Origin: Neorhizobium sp. UBA7851
GTDB lineage: Bacteria; Pseudomonadota; Alphaproteobacteria; Rhizobiales; Rhizobiaceae
Reading direction: 5' to 3'
Assembly (NCBI GenBank): GCA_002500765.1
Contig: DLSX01000164.1
Location: forward strand, 1-10,756
DNA: 10,756 nt
Below the pieces are notes generated by a model that saw only the letters and a list, made by a program, of their open reading frames with translations, was not told where the DNA came from and searched no databases. A program made the translations under genes and the position numbers. Positions 4,871-10,756 of the stretch are shown here, piece after piece (position 1 is the stretch's first letter; each line of letters starts with the position of its first letter).

Positions 4871-7069
4871 ATGGACCAGATCGCCGAAACGTCGGAAACC
4901 AAGGATGTTGTTGTTGAGGCGATCCCGAGCTTCGAGGAGCAGCTTGCAAGCTCCGATCGATTCATCAATCGCGAATTCTCCTGGCTTCAGTTCAATCGCC
5001 GCGTTCTGGAAGAAACGCTGAACACGGCGCATCCGCTTCTGGAGCGGGTCCGGTTCCTGTCGATCTCGGCCGCCAATCTCGACGAATTCTTCATGGTGCG
5101 TGTCGCGGGCCTCGAAGGTCAGGTCCGCCAGGGCATCGTCATCCGCAGCCCCGACGGCAAGACGCCGGCCGAGCAGCTCGATTCGATCCTGCAGGAAATC
5201 GACAATCTGCAGATGGAGCAGCAAGCCTCGCTTGCCGTGCTGCAGCAATATCTGGCGCAGGAAGATATCCTCATCGTTCGCCCGAACGCACTGTCCGCCG
5301 AAGACCGCGCATGGCTCGCGACCGATTTCGAGGAAGACCTGTTTCCGGTCCTGACGCCGCTCGCCATCGATCCGGCGCATCCTTTCCCGTTCATCCCGAA
5401 CCTCGGCTTCTCCATGGGCCTGCAGCTGCACAGCCTGCTCGGCAAGGAGCCGATGACCGGTCTGTTGCGTCTGCCGACGACGCTCGATCGCTTCGTCCGC
5501 CTGCCGGATGACGGCACGACGATCCGCTACATCACGCTGGAAGATGTGGTCGGCATGTTCACCGACCGGCTTTTCCCCGGTTACGAGGTCAGGGGCGCCG
5601 GCACCTTCCGCATCATCCGCGACAGCGATCTTGAAGTGGAAGAAGAAGCGGAAGATCTGGTCCGGTTCTTCGAGACGGCCTTGAAACGCCGTCGTCGCGG
5701 CAAGGTAATCCGCATCGAGACCGACAGTGAAATGCCGGCATCGCTGCGCCAGTTCGTGGTGCAGGAACTCGGCGTGCCGGATAATCGTGTTGCGGTTCTT
5801 CCCGGCCTGCTGGCGCTCAATACCATGTCGGAAATCACCAAGGCGCCGCGCGAGGACCTGCGTTTCGACAGCTACAACGCCCGATTTCCGGAGCGGGTTC
5901 GCGAGCATGCTGGCGACTGCCTTGCAGCCATCCGCGAAAAGGACATGGTGGTCCACCATCCGTATGAAAGCTTTGACGTGGTTGTGCAGTTCCTTCTGCA
6001 GGCCGCCCGCGACCCCGACGTGCTCGCCATCAAGCAGACCCTCTACAGAACCTCCAACGACAGCCCGATCGTCCGGGCGCTGATCGATGCTGCCGAAGCA
6101 GGTAAGTCGGTGACGGCGCTGGTAGAGCTCAAGGCCCGTTTCGACGAGGAGGCCAACATCCGCTGGGCGCGCGACCTTGAACGTGCCGGCGTGCAGGTCG
6201 TGTTCGGCTTCATCGAGCTGAAGACCCACGCCAAGATGTCGATGGTCGTTCGCCGCGAAGACGGCAAGCTGCGCACCTATTGCCATCTCGGGACCGGCAA
6301 CTATCACCCGATTACCGCCAAGATCTATACCGACCTGTCCTTCTTCACCTGCAATCCGAAGATCGCCCATGATATGGCGAACATCTTCAACTTCATCACC
6401 GGTTACGGCGAGCCGAAGGAAAGCATGAAGCTGGCGGTTTCGCCCTATACGCTGCGCCCGCGCATTCTCCGCCATATCGAGGAAGAGATCGCCCATGCCA
6501 AGGCCGGACGTCCGGCGGCGATCTGGATGAAGATGAATTCGCTGGTCGATCCGGAAATCATCGACGCGCTTTATCGCGCCAGCCATGCCGGCGTTGACGT
6601 GGAGCTCGTCATTCGCGGCATCTGCTGCCTTCGTCCGCAGGTTCCCGGATTGTCGGACAACATCCGCGTCAAGTCGATCGTCGGCCGTTTCCTCGAGCAC
6701 AGCCGTATCTTCTGCTTCGGCAACGGCCAGGGTCTGCCGTCCGACAAGGCGCTCGTCTATATCGGTTCGGCCGACATGATGCCGCGCAATCTTGACCGCC
6801 GCGTCGAGACGCTTGTGCCTCTGCTCAACCCGACGGTGCATGAACAGGTTCTCTCACAGATTATGCTGGGCAATCTGATTGACAACCAGCAGAGCTACGA
6901 GATACTGCCGGACGGGACGTCGAGGCGCATGGAGGTGCGCAAGGGTGAGGAGCCTTTCAACGCCCAGCACTATTTCATGACCAACCCGAGCCTTTCCGGC
7001 CGCGGGGAAGCCTTGAAGTCAAGTGCTCCGAAACTGATTGCCGGGGTTCTGTCCGGCCGTAAGAAATAG
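4871..7069 (+). CDS. ppk1: Polyphosphate kinase 1
   Basis: Ppk1 reversibly builds polyphosphate from the gamma phosphate of ATP through a phosphohistidine intermediate, usually at the inner membrane face. From this start it has 732 residues, normal for the family. Visible landmarks are FINREFSWLQFNRRVLEE at about 31-48, NLDEFFMVRVAGL at about 69-81, HPFPFIPNL, HPYESFDVVVQFLLQAARDP leading to IKQTLYRTS, the catalytic KTHAKM with autophosphorylated H453, YCHLGTGNYH, and the second conserved histidine H610 in EHSRIFCF. Both catalytic histidines are present and the frame is intact. Start: an in-frame ATG at 4862 directly abuts GAGG (4858-4861), which is too close. The ATG at 4871 is 9 bases from that GAGG and 3 from GGAG (4864-4867), so 4871 is preferred. 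The stop is 5 bases before ppx. A candidate Pho box precedes the gene. Confidence 0.97.
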   Translation: MDQIAETSETKDVVVEAIPSFEEQLASSDRFINREFSWLQFNRRVLEETLNTAHPLLERVRFLSISAANLDEFFMVRVAGLEGQVRQGIVIRSPDGKTPAEQLDSILQEIDNLQMEQQASLAVLQQYLAQEDILIVRPNALSAEDRAWLATDFEEDLFPVLTPLAIDPAHPFPFIPNLGFSMGLQLHSLLGKEPMTGLLRLPTTLDRFVRLPDDGTTIRYITLEDVVGMFTDRLFPGYEVRGAGTFRIIRDSDLEVEEEAEDLVRFFETALKRRRRGKVIRIETDSEMPASLRQFVVQELGVPDNRVAVLPGLLALNTMSEITKAPREDLRFDSYNARFPERVREHAGDCLAAIREKDMVVHHPYESFDVVVQFLLQAARDPDVLAIKQTLYRTSNDSPIVRALIDAAEAGKSVTALVELKARFDEEANIRWARDLERAGVQVVFGFIELKTHAKMSMVVRREDGKLRTYCHLGTGNYHPITAKIYTDLSFFTCNPKIAHDMANIFNFITGYGEPKESMKLAVSPYTLRPRILRHIEEEIAHAKAGRPAAIWMKMNSLVDPEIIDALYRASHAGVDVELVIRGICCLRPQVPGLSDNIRVKSIVGRFLEHSRIFCFGNGQGLPSDKALVYIGSADMMPRNLDRRVETLVPLLNPTVHEQVLSQIMLGNLIDNQQSYEILPDGTSRRMEVRKGEEPFNAQHYFMTNPSLSGRGEALKSSAPKLIAGVLSGRKK

Positions 7070-7074
7070 GCAGT

Positions 7075-8595
7075 ATGGTAATTTCTGAAGCTCAGGGGCG
7101 GCTCCCGGGCATCGCCCCTGTTTCCGTTATAGATATCGGATCCAATTCCGTTCGTCTGGTTGTCTACGAGGGATTGACCCGCGCCCCGACGGTCCTTTTC
7201 AATGAAAAGGTGTTGTGCGGTCTGGGCAAGGGCCTCGGCGCAAATGGCCGCATGGACGATGAAGGCGTCGAGCGCGCGCTCGCAGCGTTGAAGCGCTTCA
7301 AGGCGCTTTCCGATCAGGCACGCGCCACCGAGATCCATGTACTTGCAACCGCGGCCGCTCGCGAGGCGAGCAACGGCCCCGATTTCATTCGCAATGCAGA
7401 AGTAATCCTTGGTCAGGAAATTCAGGTTCTTTCCGGCGAGGAAGAAGCGAAGTATTCGGCGCTCGGCGTCATCAGCGGCTTCCATGACGTGGATGGGATC
7501 GCCGGTGACCTGGGTGGCGGATCGCTGGAACTCATCGACATCAAGGGGCATGAATTCGGTCGCGGAATTACCCTGCCTCTCGGCGGTCTGAGGCTTTCGG
7601 AAAGCTCGGGAAACTCGCTTGCCAAGGCGCGCACCTTCGCCCGCAAGCAGGTCAACACTGCGCGTTTTCTCGAAAAGGGCGAGGGCCGGACCTTTTACGC
7701 CGTTGGCGGCACATGGCGCAATATCGCCAAACTGCACATGGAGATGATCAATTATCCGCTGCACATGATGCAGGGTTACGAGCTTTCGCTCGACGAGATC
7801 CAGAAATTCCTCGAAGAGGTGATTGCCGCCAAGGACTCGAAAGAGGGTGCCTGGCAGGCGGTCTCCAAGAACCGCCGTTCGCTGCTTCCCTATGGCGCGA
7901 TCGCCATGCAGGAAGTGTTGAGCGCCATGAAGCCGGCGAAGATCACCTTCTCGGCCCAAGGCGTCCGCGAGGGTTATCTCTATTCGCGCCTGCCCGACGG
8001 CGAACGCGAGGCGGACCCGCTTCTCGTCGCGGCCGACCAGCTTGCCATCCTGCGCGCCCGCTCGCCCAGGCATGCCCGTGAGCTGGCCGACTGGACCGGT
8101 CGCATGATGCCCTTTTTCGGCATTGCCGAGACGGAAGAGGAAAGTCGCTATCGTCGGGCAGCCTGCCTCGTCGCCGATATCAGCTGGCGTGCGCACCCGG
8201 ATTATCGCGGCGCGCAGGCGATGAATGTCATCGCCCACTCATCCTTCGTCGGCATCAGTCACCCCGGCCGCGCCTATCTGGCGCTCGCCAATTACTATCG
8301 TTTCGAAGGGGTAGGCGATAACGGCGATACCGATGCGTTGGCGACCATTGCCACGCCGCGCCTTCTGGATCTGGCCAAACTTCTGGGCGGTCTGCTGCGC
8401 GTCGTCTATCTGTTCTCGGCCTCCATGCCGGGCCTGGTGCACCACCTGACATTCCGGGAATCGATGTCGCCGGATCTCGATCTCGAATTCGTCGTGCCGC
8501 ATGAATATGCGAATTTCGCCGGCGAACGCCTGGATGGACGGCTGCAGCAATTGGCGAAACTGACCGGCAAAAGGCTGGCCTTCAAATTCGAGTAG
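7075..8595 (+). CDS. ppx: Exopolyphosphatase (Ppx/GppA family)
   Basis: Ppx removes terminal phosphate from polyphosphate chains; relatives (GppA) also hydrolyse pppGpp. The 506-residue protein begins with the ASKHA fold: phosphate loop 1 VIDIGSNSVRLVVYEG (18-33), then LATAAAREASN (90-100), and the catalytic GEEEA (121-125, with E122 the likely base). Phosphate loop 2 is DLGGGSLEL (145-153), and YAVGGTWRNIAKLHM (208-222) follows. SAQGVREGYLYSRLP (293-307) leads into a helical C-terminal region with WRAHPDYRG (371-379) and VIAHSSFVGISHPGRAYLA. That second domain makes it Ppx-like in length rather than a short Ppx/GppA. The ATG at 7075 is 5 bases after the ppk1 stop, with only a weak AGG before it, so translation is probably coupled. 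Making and degrading enzymes in one operon is the classic ppk-ppx arrangement. GppA-type activity cannot be excluded. Confidence 0.94.
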   Translation: MVISEAQGRLPGIAPVSVIDIGSNSVRLVVYEGLTRAPTVLFNEKVLCGLGKGLGANGRMDDEGVERALAALKRFKALSDQARATEIHVLATAAAREASNGPDFIRNAEVILGQEIQVLSGEEEAKYSALGVISGFHDVDGIAGDLGGGSLELIDIKGHEFGRGITLPLGGLRLSESSGNSLAKARTFARKQVNTARFLEKGEGRTFYAVGGTWRNIAKLHMEMINYPLHMMQGYELSLDEIQKFLEEVIAAKDSKEGAWQAVSKNRRSLLPYGAIAMQEVLSAMKPAKITFSAQGVREGYLYSRLPDGEREADPLLVAADQLAILRARSPRHARELADWTGRMMPFFGIAETEEESRYRRAACLVADISWRAHPDYRGAQAMNVIAHSSFVGISHPGRAYLALANYYRFEGVGDNGDTDALATIATPRLLDLAKLLGGLLRVVYLFSASMPGLVHHLTFRESMSPDLDLEFVVPHEYANFAGERLDGRLQQLAKLTGKRLAFKFE

Positions 8596-8604
8596 CATGA
8601 AACC

Positions 8605-8639
8605 GGCCGGCGCAATGATTTCGCCGGCCTTCATTTTTC
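8605..8639 (+). terminator. Rho-independent terminator after ppx
   Basis: A perfect 8-base stem, GGCCGGCG (8605-8612) and CGCCGGCC (8622-8629), has a 9-base loop. It is followed by TTCATTTTT, starting 9 bases after the ppx stop codon. In the opposite direction only a short T-run (GGTTTC) follows, so it might also weakly stop transcription from the converging SRPBCC gene. Confidence 0.82.
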
Positions 8640-8649
8640 ACCGCAGTCG

Positions 8650-9093
8650 TCACTCTTCGATATGCGGCTCCACGAGCCGCGCGAGATTGCGCAGGCATTC
8701 CTGCCAGCCGAGGTAACAGGCTTCTGCCGGAATGATGTCGGGAACGCCCGCCTGGGTAATGTCGAGCTCCGTACCGACAGACACCTTTTTCAGCACGATT
8801 GTGACTTCCATCTCGCCCGGAAGATTGGGATCGTCGAACCTGTCTGTGTAGCGGATGCGCTCGCCGACAACGAGTTCATGGAACTCGCCGCCGAAGGAAT
8901 GGCTCTGGCCGTTGGTGAAGTTTCGAAACGACATTCTGAATGTGCCGCCGACCTTTGCATCGAGATGATGGACGGTGCAGGTAAAGCCGTTTGGCGGAAA
9001 CCATTTCGTCAGTGCATCGGCCTCGATGAAGGCGCGATAGACTTTGTCCGGGCTGGTGGCGAGGACGCGGTGCAGTTTGATCGTGCTTGGCAT
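8650..9093 (-). CDS. SRPBCC / AHSA1 (START-like) domain protein
   Basis: This 147-residue protein has the activator-of-Hsp90-ATPase-homologue (AHSA1) pattern of the SRPBCC fold, a small helix-grip fold with a hydrophobic pocket. Visible pieces are the N-terminal LHRVLATSPDKVYRAFIEADALTKWFPP (8-35), GGTFRMSFRNFTNG (49-62), FGGEFHELVVGERIRYTDRFDDPNLPGEMEVTIVL (68-102 region) and a C-terminal helix, GWQECLRNLARLVEPHIEE. Bacterial members have varied or unknown roles; no ligand or catalytic residue can be named. The frame stays open far upstream, but the ATG at 9093 has AAGGAGG 8 bases before it, and the conserved domain starts just after. It is transcribed toward ppx and converges on its terminator. 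No ArsR-type regulator, a common partner of this family, lies beside it. A perfect 17-base palindrome lies 46 bases upstream of the start. Confidence 0.88.
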   Translation of the reverse strand: MPSTIKLHRVLATSPDKVYRAFIEADALTKWFPPNGFTCTVHHLDAKVGGTFRMSFRNFTNGQSHSFGGEFHELVVGERIRYTDRFDDPNLPGEMEVTIVLKKVSVGTELDITQAGVPDIIPAEACYLGWQECLRNLARLVEPHIEE

Positions 9094-9101
9094 GCTCGGT
9101 T

Positions 9102-9108
9102 CCTCCTT
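9102..9108 (-). promoter_or_regulatory. Strong ribosome binding site of the SRPBCC gene
   Basis: On the minus strand, AAGGAGG (9108-9102) lies 8 bases before the ATG at 9093. It decides the start against the long in-frame upstream extension. Confidence 0.85.
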
Positions 9109-9138
9109 GATGATGAGCATTGTGCCCTGAGGACGAAA

Positions 9139-9155
9139 CAGAACCATAGGTTCTG
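9139..9155. promoter_or_regulatory. Perfect 17-base palindrome upstream of the SRPBCC gene
   Basis: CAGAACC-ATA-GGTTCTG has 7-base arms with no mismatch. It lies between the terminator of the phytase-like gene and the ribosome site of the SRPBCC gene, the region that must hold that gene's promoter. I could not define a convincing -35/-10 pair there. Operator for a dimeric repressor is the simplest reading. An RNA hairpin with a 3-base loop in the leader is possible but has no T-run after it. Confidence 0.4.
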
Positions 9156-9190
9156 ACATCGGCAGCTGCTTTTTATCGTTGAGAGCGTCC

Positions 9191-9233
9191 AGCCGCAAAA
9201 GCAAGACGCGACCGGCGGTGGCCGATCGCGTCT
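9191..9233 (-). terminator. Rho-independent terminator of the phytase-like gene
   Basis: Read on the minus strand, AGACGCGA (9233-9226) pairs with TCGCGTCT (9211-9204). The stem continues through one G-U wobble into CGGC/GCCG, giving 13 pairs closed by the 4-base loop CACC, and TTGCTTTTGC follows. The wobble would be a C-A mismatch in the plus direction, so the hairpin is built for minus-strand transcription. It starts 23 bases after the stop codon. Confidence 0.85.
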
Positions 9234-9256
9234 GCAGGCATCGTTTTCGAAGCGGA

Positions 9257-10615
9257 TTACTTCGCCGACAGGAATTCGCCGACTTCCAGAAGGCTGAATT
9301 CGTTGTCGTCCGCCTTGTCGACCGCGCGGCCGGCGGAGAAGGGCAGGTTATTGTCGTTGCCGATGACGATATGGGTGGCGTCGACCTGATCGACATTCTC
9401 GATCGTCACGAACGGCATGTCGTAGATGCCGGGCTTGCCGCCGGCGACCTTTTTCTTGTTGTCAGGATCCTGGATGTTCAGGAGATCGATATAGCCGATC
9501 TTGCGGACGGCCTTGCCGACATTGGCATCGCTGAACTCAATCTTGTAGACCCGCTTAAGCTCGGCCGGAGCCTCGAAGCAATCGGGGTTCGGCTGCTTCG
9601 GATCGGCGCAGGCCCTGTCCTTGGATCCGGCGCCGTTGTCGCGCTCGATCACGAGAGCGGTGGTTGCGTCGAGCATGTTGAAATCGCCAATGGCGATGCC
9701 TTTTTCAGCGAGCGGATAGAGCCAGGAGCGACCGGTAAAGCTCTTGGAAGCGATGTCGAATTCGATGACGCGCAGCGCAGTGCGGCCATCGACCTGTTCG
9801 ACCTTGCCGTCTTCGAGGAAGAGCGGGCCTTCGAGCAGGCCGTAGAGCTTGGAGCCGTCCTTCGACATGGCCATGCCCTCATAACCGCCCGAGCGCTTCA
9901 GGTTGAAGACGGGGAGCCTGGCAGCCGGATTGGCAGGCATGGAGAGCGTCGGATTGTCGGGAGACTTGACCGGCTTGCCATCGACGACCGTCGGGATGAC
10001 ATCGGTGAGCTGGCCGAGAGCGTCGACCTTGATCAGGTAAGGTCCGAATTCCTCGCCGAGCCAGAAACCGTCGGCAACCGGCTGTATCGACTCGATGTCG
10101 AAATCGGCACCCGTCAGGTAACGCTTCTCGGAACCTTCCATGACGATCGGGAAGGGAGCGATCTTGTTCGGGTCCGAAAGGAAGATGTTCTTGACGACGT
10201 CCACCTTGTTGGTGGCCCAGTCTAACTTGATCTGATGGAGGAACAGCATCGCGTCGGACGAATTAGCCTTGGAGCCGAAGCCGTTGTCCGACAACGTCCA
10301 GAACGTGCCGTCGGCCATTGCCTTGATGCCGGAAAAACCCTGGATCGGCTGGCCATCGAGCGGCAGCTTCACATCGGTAACACGCGCACCATCCTTGCCG
10401 TCCACCATACCGAGTTTCTCGATGCGCTTGCCCGGCGTGGTGAACTTGCCGGAAGTCTTGAGGAAGTCAGGCGCATCGGTCGGAGCCGTCGTCATCGTGT
10501 TGGCGGGCAGGATCGCCTGGCCGGCAAGTTTCGCCGGGAACTCCTTGTCATCGGCAAGAGCCGAACCGGCGAGAAGCGCCGCAATCGTAACGGAAGTGAT
10601 AAAGGTTTTGGTCAT
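9257..10615 (-). CDS. Secreted phytase-like (esterase-like) domain protein
   Basis: This 452-residue protein belongs to the 'esterase-like activity of phytase' family (Phytase-like, PF13449 type), a beta-propeller-like fold. Its activity is mostly untested, and some members hydrolyse phosphate esters. Residues 1-21 form a signal peptide: MTKT, a hydrophobic stretch, then GSALA before DDKEF, so cleavage after A21 and a periplasmic location are likely. Blade-like motifs follow: FSGIKAMADGTFWTLSDNG (94-112), DIESIQPVADGFWLGEEFGP (173-192), GYEGMAMSKDGSKLYGLLEG (244-263), FNMLDATTALVIERDNG (312-328) and NVDQVDATHIVIGNDNNLP (407-425). C336 and C346 bracket a short proline-rich loop and could form a disulfide. 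The open frame begins 18 residues earlier, but the ATG at 10615 starts a normal signal peptide and has AGGTG nearby. It is a single-gene unit with its own terminator. A classical phytase is not claimed, as no RHGXRXP-type motif is seen. Confidence 0.88.
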   Translation of the reverse strand: MTKTFITSVTIAALLAGSALADDKEFPAKLAGQAILPANTMTTAPTDAPDFLKTSGKFTTPGKRIEKLGMVDGKDGARVTDVKLPLDGQPIQGFSGIKAMADGTFWTLSDNGFGSKANSSDAMLFLHQIKLDWATNKVDVVKNIFLSDPNKIAPFPIVMEGSEKRYLTGADFDIESIQPVADGFWLGEEFGPYLIKVDALGQLTDVIPTVVDGKPVKSPDNPTLSMPANPAARLPVFNLKRSGGYEGMAMSKDGSKLYGLLEGPLFLEDGKVEQVDGRTALRVIEFDIASKSFTGRSWLYPLAEKGIAIGDFNMLDATTALVIERDNGAGSKDRACADPKQPNPDCFEAPAELKRVYKIEFSDANVGKAVRKIGYIDLLNIQDPDNKKKVAGGKPGIYDMPFVTIENVDQVDATHIVIGNDNNLPFSAGRAVDKADDNEFSLLEVGEFLSAK

Positions 10616-10669
10616 GAAACACCTGATCGTTTCGCATTGAACATGCAAGCGTCGATAGAGTGCTCGCAT

Positions 10670-10722
10670 GACGGGCAGGTGATGGTGGGATGAATATTTG
10701 ATGATCTCGACGAGCAGGTGAT
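10670..10722. repeat. Direct repeat upstream of the phytase-like gene
   Basis: GACGGGCAGGTGAT (10670-10683) and GACGAGCAGGTGAT (10709-10722) match at 13 of 14 positions, 39 bases apart start to start. The second copy is also the left part of a short palindrome, GCAGGT-GAT-ACCTGC (10714-10728). They lie 55-107 bases upstream of the start at 10615, where activator sites would be expected. On the minus strand, CCATCAC-CTGC-CCGTCAT, which contains the first copy, is a weak PhoB-box match (10 of 14), followed after 6 further bases beyond the 22-base unit by TATCGA. No firm promoter is assigned. Confidence 0.4.
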
Positions 10723-10756
10723 ACCTGCAGAAACGGGGCCCCTCCTGGGGCGGGGG

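Noticed and set aside
4850..6841. 663-residue open frame on the minus strand, antisense to ppk1
   Set aside because: Its composition (rich in R, D, H, E, A, V, with no recognisable motif) is what the reverse of a GC-rich coding frame gives; ppk1 on the plus strand has both catalytic histidines and full-length motifs.
6970..8238. 422-residue open frame antisense to ppk1 and ppx
   Set aside because: Spans two real genes on the other strand, has no family motif, and is a codon-bias shadow.
9094..9396. 101-residue extension of the SRPBCC protein to an ATG at 9396
   Set aside because: It would run through the phytase-like gene's 3' end and terminator; AAGGAGG directly before the ATG at 9093 fixes the start.
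10735..10756. G/C-only run at the right edge, including GGGGCCCC and later G-runs, as a quadruplex or terminator
   Set aside because: Only three G-runs are visible, the spacing is irregular, and the window ends inside it; it may also be a low-quality contig end, so no function is claimed.

Overview
The window is GC-rich, with dense, short-spaced genes and protein sequences typical of the Rhizobiaceae (Rhizobium/Agrobacterium/Sinorhizobium group, Alphaproteobacteria). This rests on the gene content (a PerM-like permease, a HdaA-type AAA+ protein, ppk1 and ppx in a row, with purM-purN alongside) and on the character of the proteins. No database search was possible, so the genus is not resolved.

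Layout, left to right. The left edge (1-249, +) holds the 3' end of an amidohydrolase that looks like PhnM of phosphonate breakdown. It converges, with a 9-base gap, on a minus-strand block read leftward: purM (2728-1655), purN (1624-971), then a VapBC toxin-antitoxin pair (vapB 893-660, vapC 684-259, overlapping by 25 bases). purM and purN are steps of de novo purine synthesis. vapBC seems to have its own promoter, with an inverted repeat placed in the spacer between its -35 and -10.

A divergent intergenic region (2729-2927) separates purM from a plus-strand series: a PerM/AI-2E family permease (2928-4094), hdaA (4100-4807), ppk1 (4871-7069) and ppx (7075-8595). A rho-independent terminator at 8605-8639 closes the series. 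HdaA-family proteins act with the sliding clamp to switch off DnaA. Ppk1 makes polyphosphate and Ppx degrades it. The short gap before ppk1 holds a good match to a PhoB box, so the polyphosphate genes may respond to phosphate starvation separately from perM-hdaA.

The right part is minus strand: a small START/AHSA1-like (SRPBCC) protein (9093-8650), and upstream of it a periplasmic phytase-like domain protein with a signal peptide (10615-9257) that ends at a strong terminator (9191-9233). The last 140 bases are upstream sequence of that gene, with a direct repeat of 13/14 matching bases; the extreme right end is a G/C-only run.

Most of the window is ordinary chromosomal housekeeping. The items most worth following are the candidate Pho box before ppk1, the adjacency of replication control and polyphosphate genes, the operator-like palindromes in front of vapBC, purM and the SRPBCC gene, and the vapBC pair itself, probably an accessory insertion.
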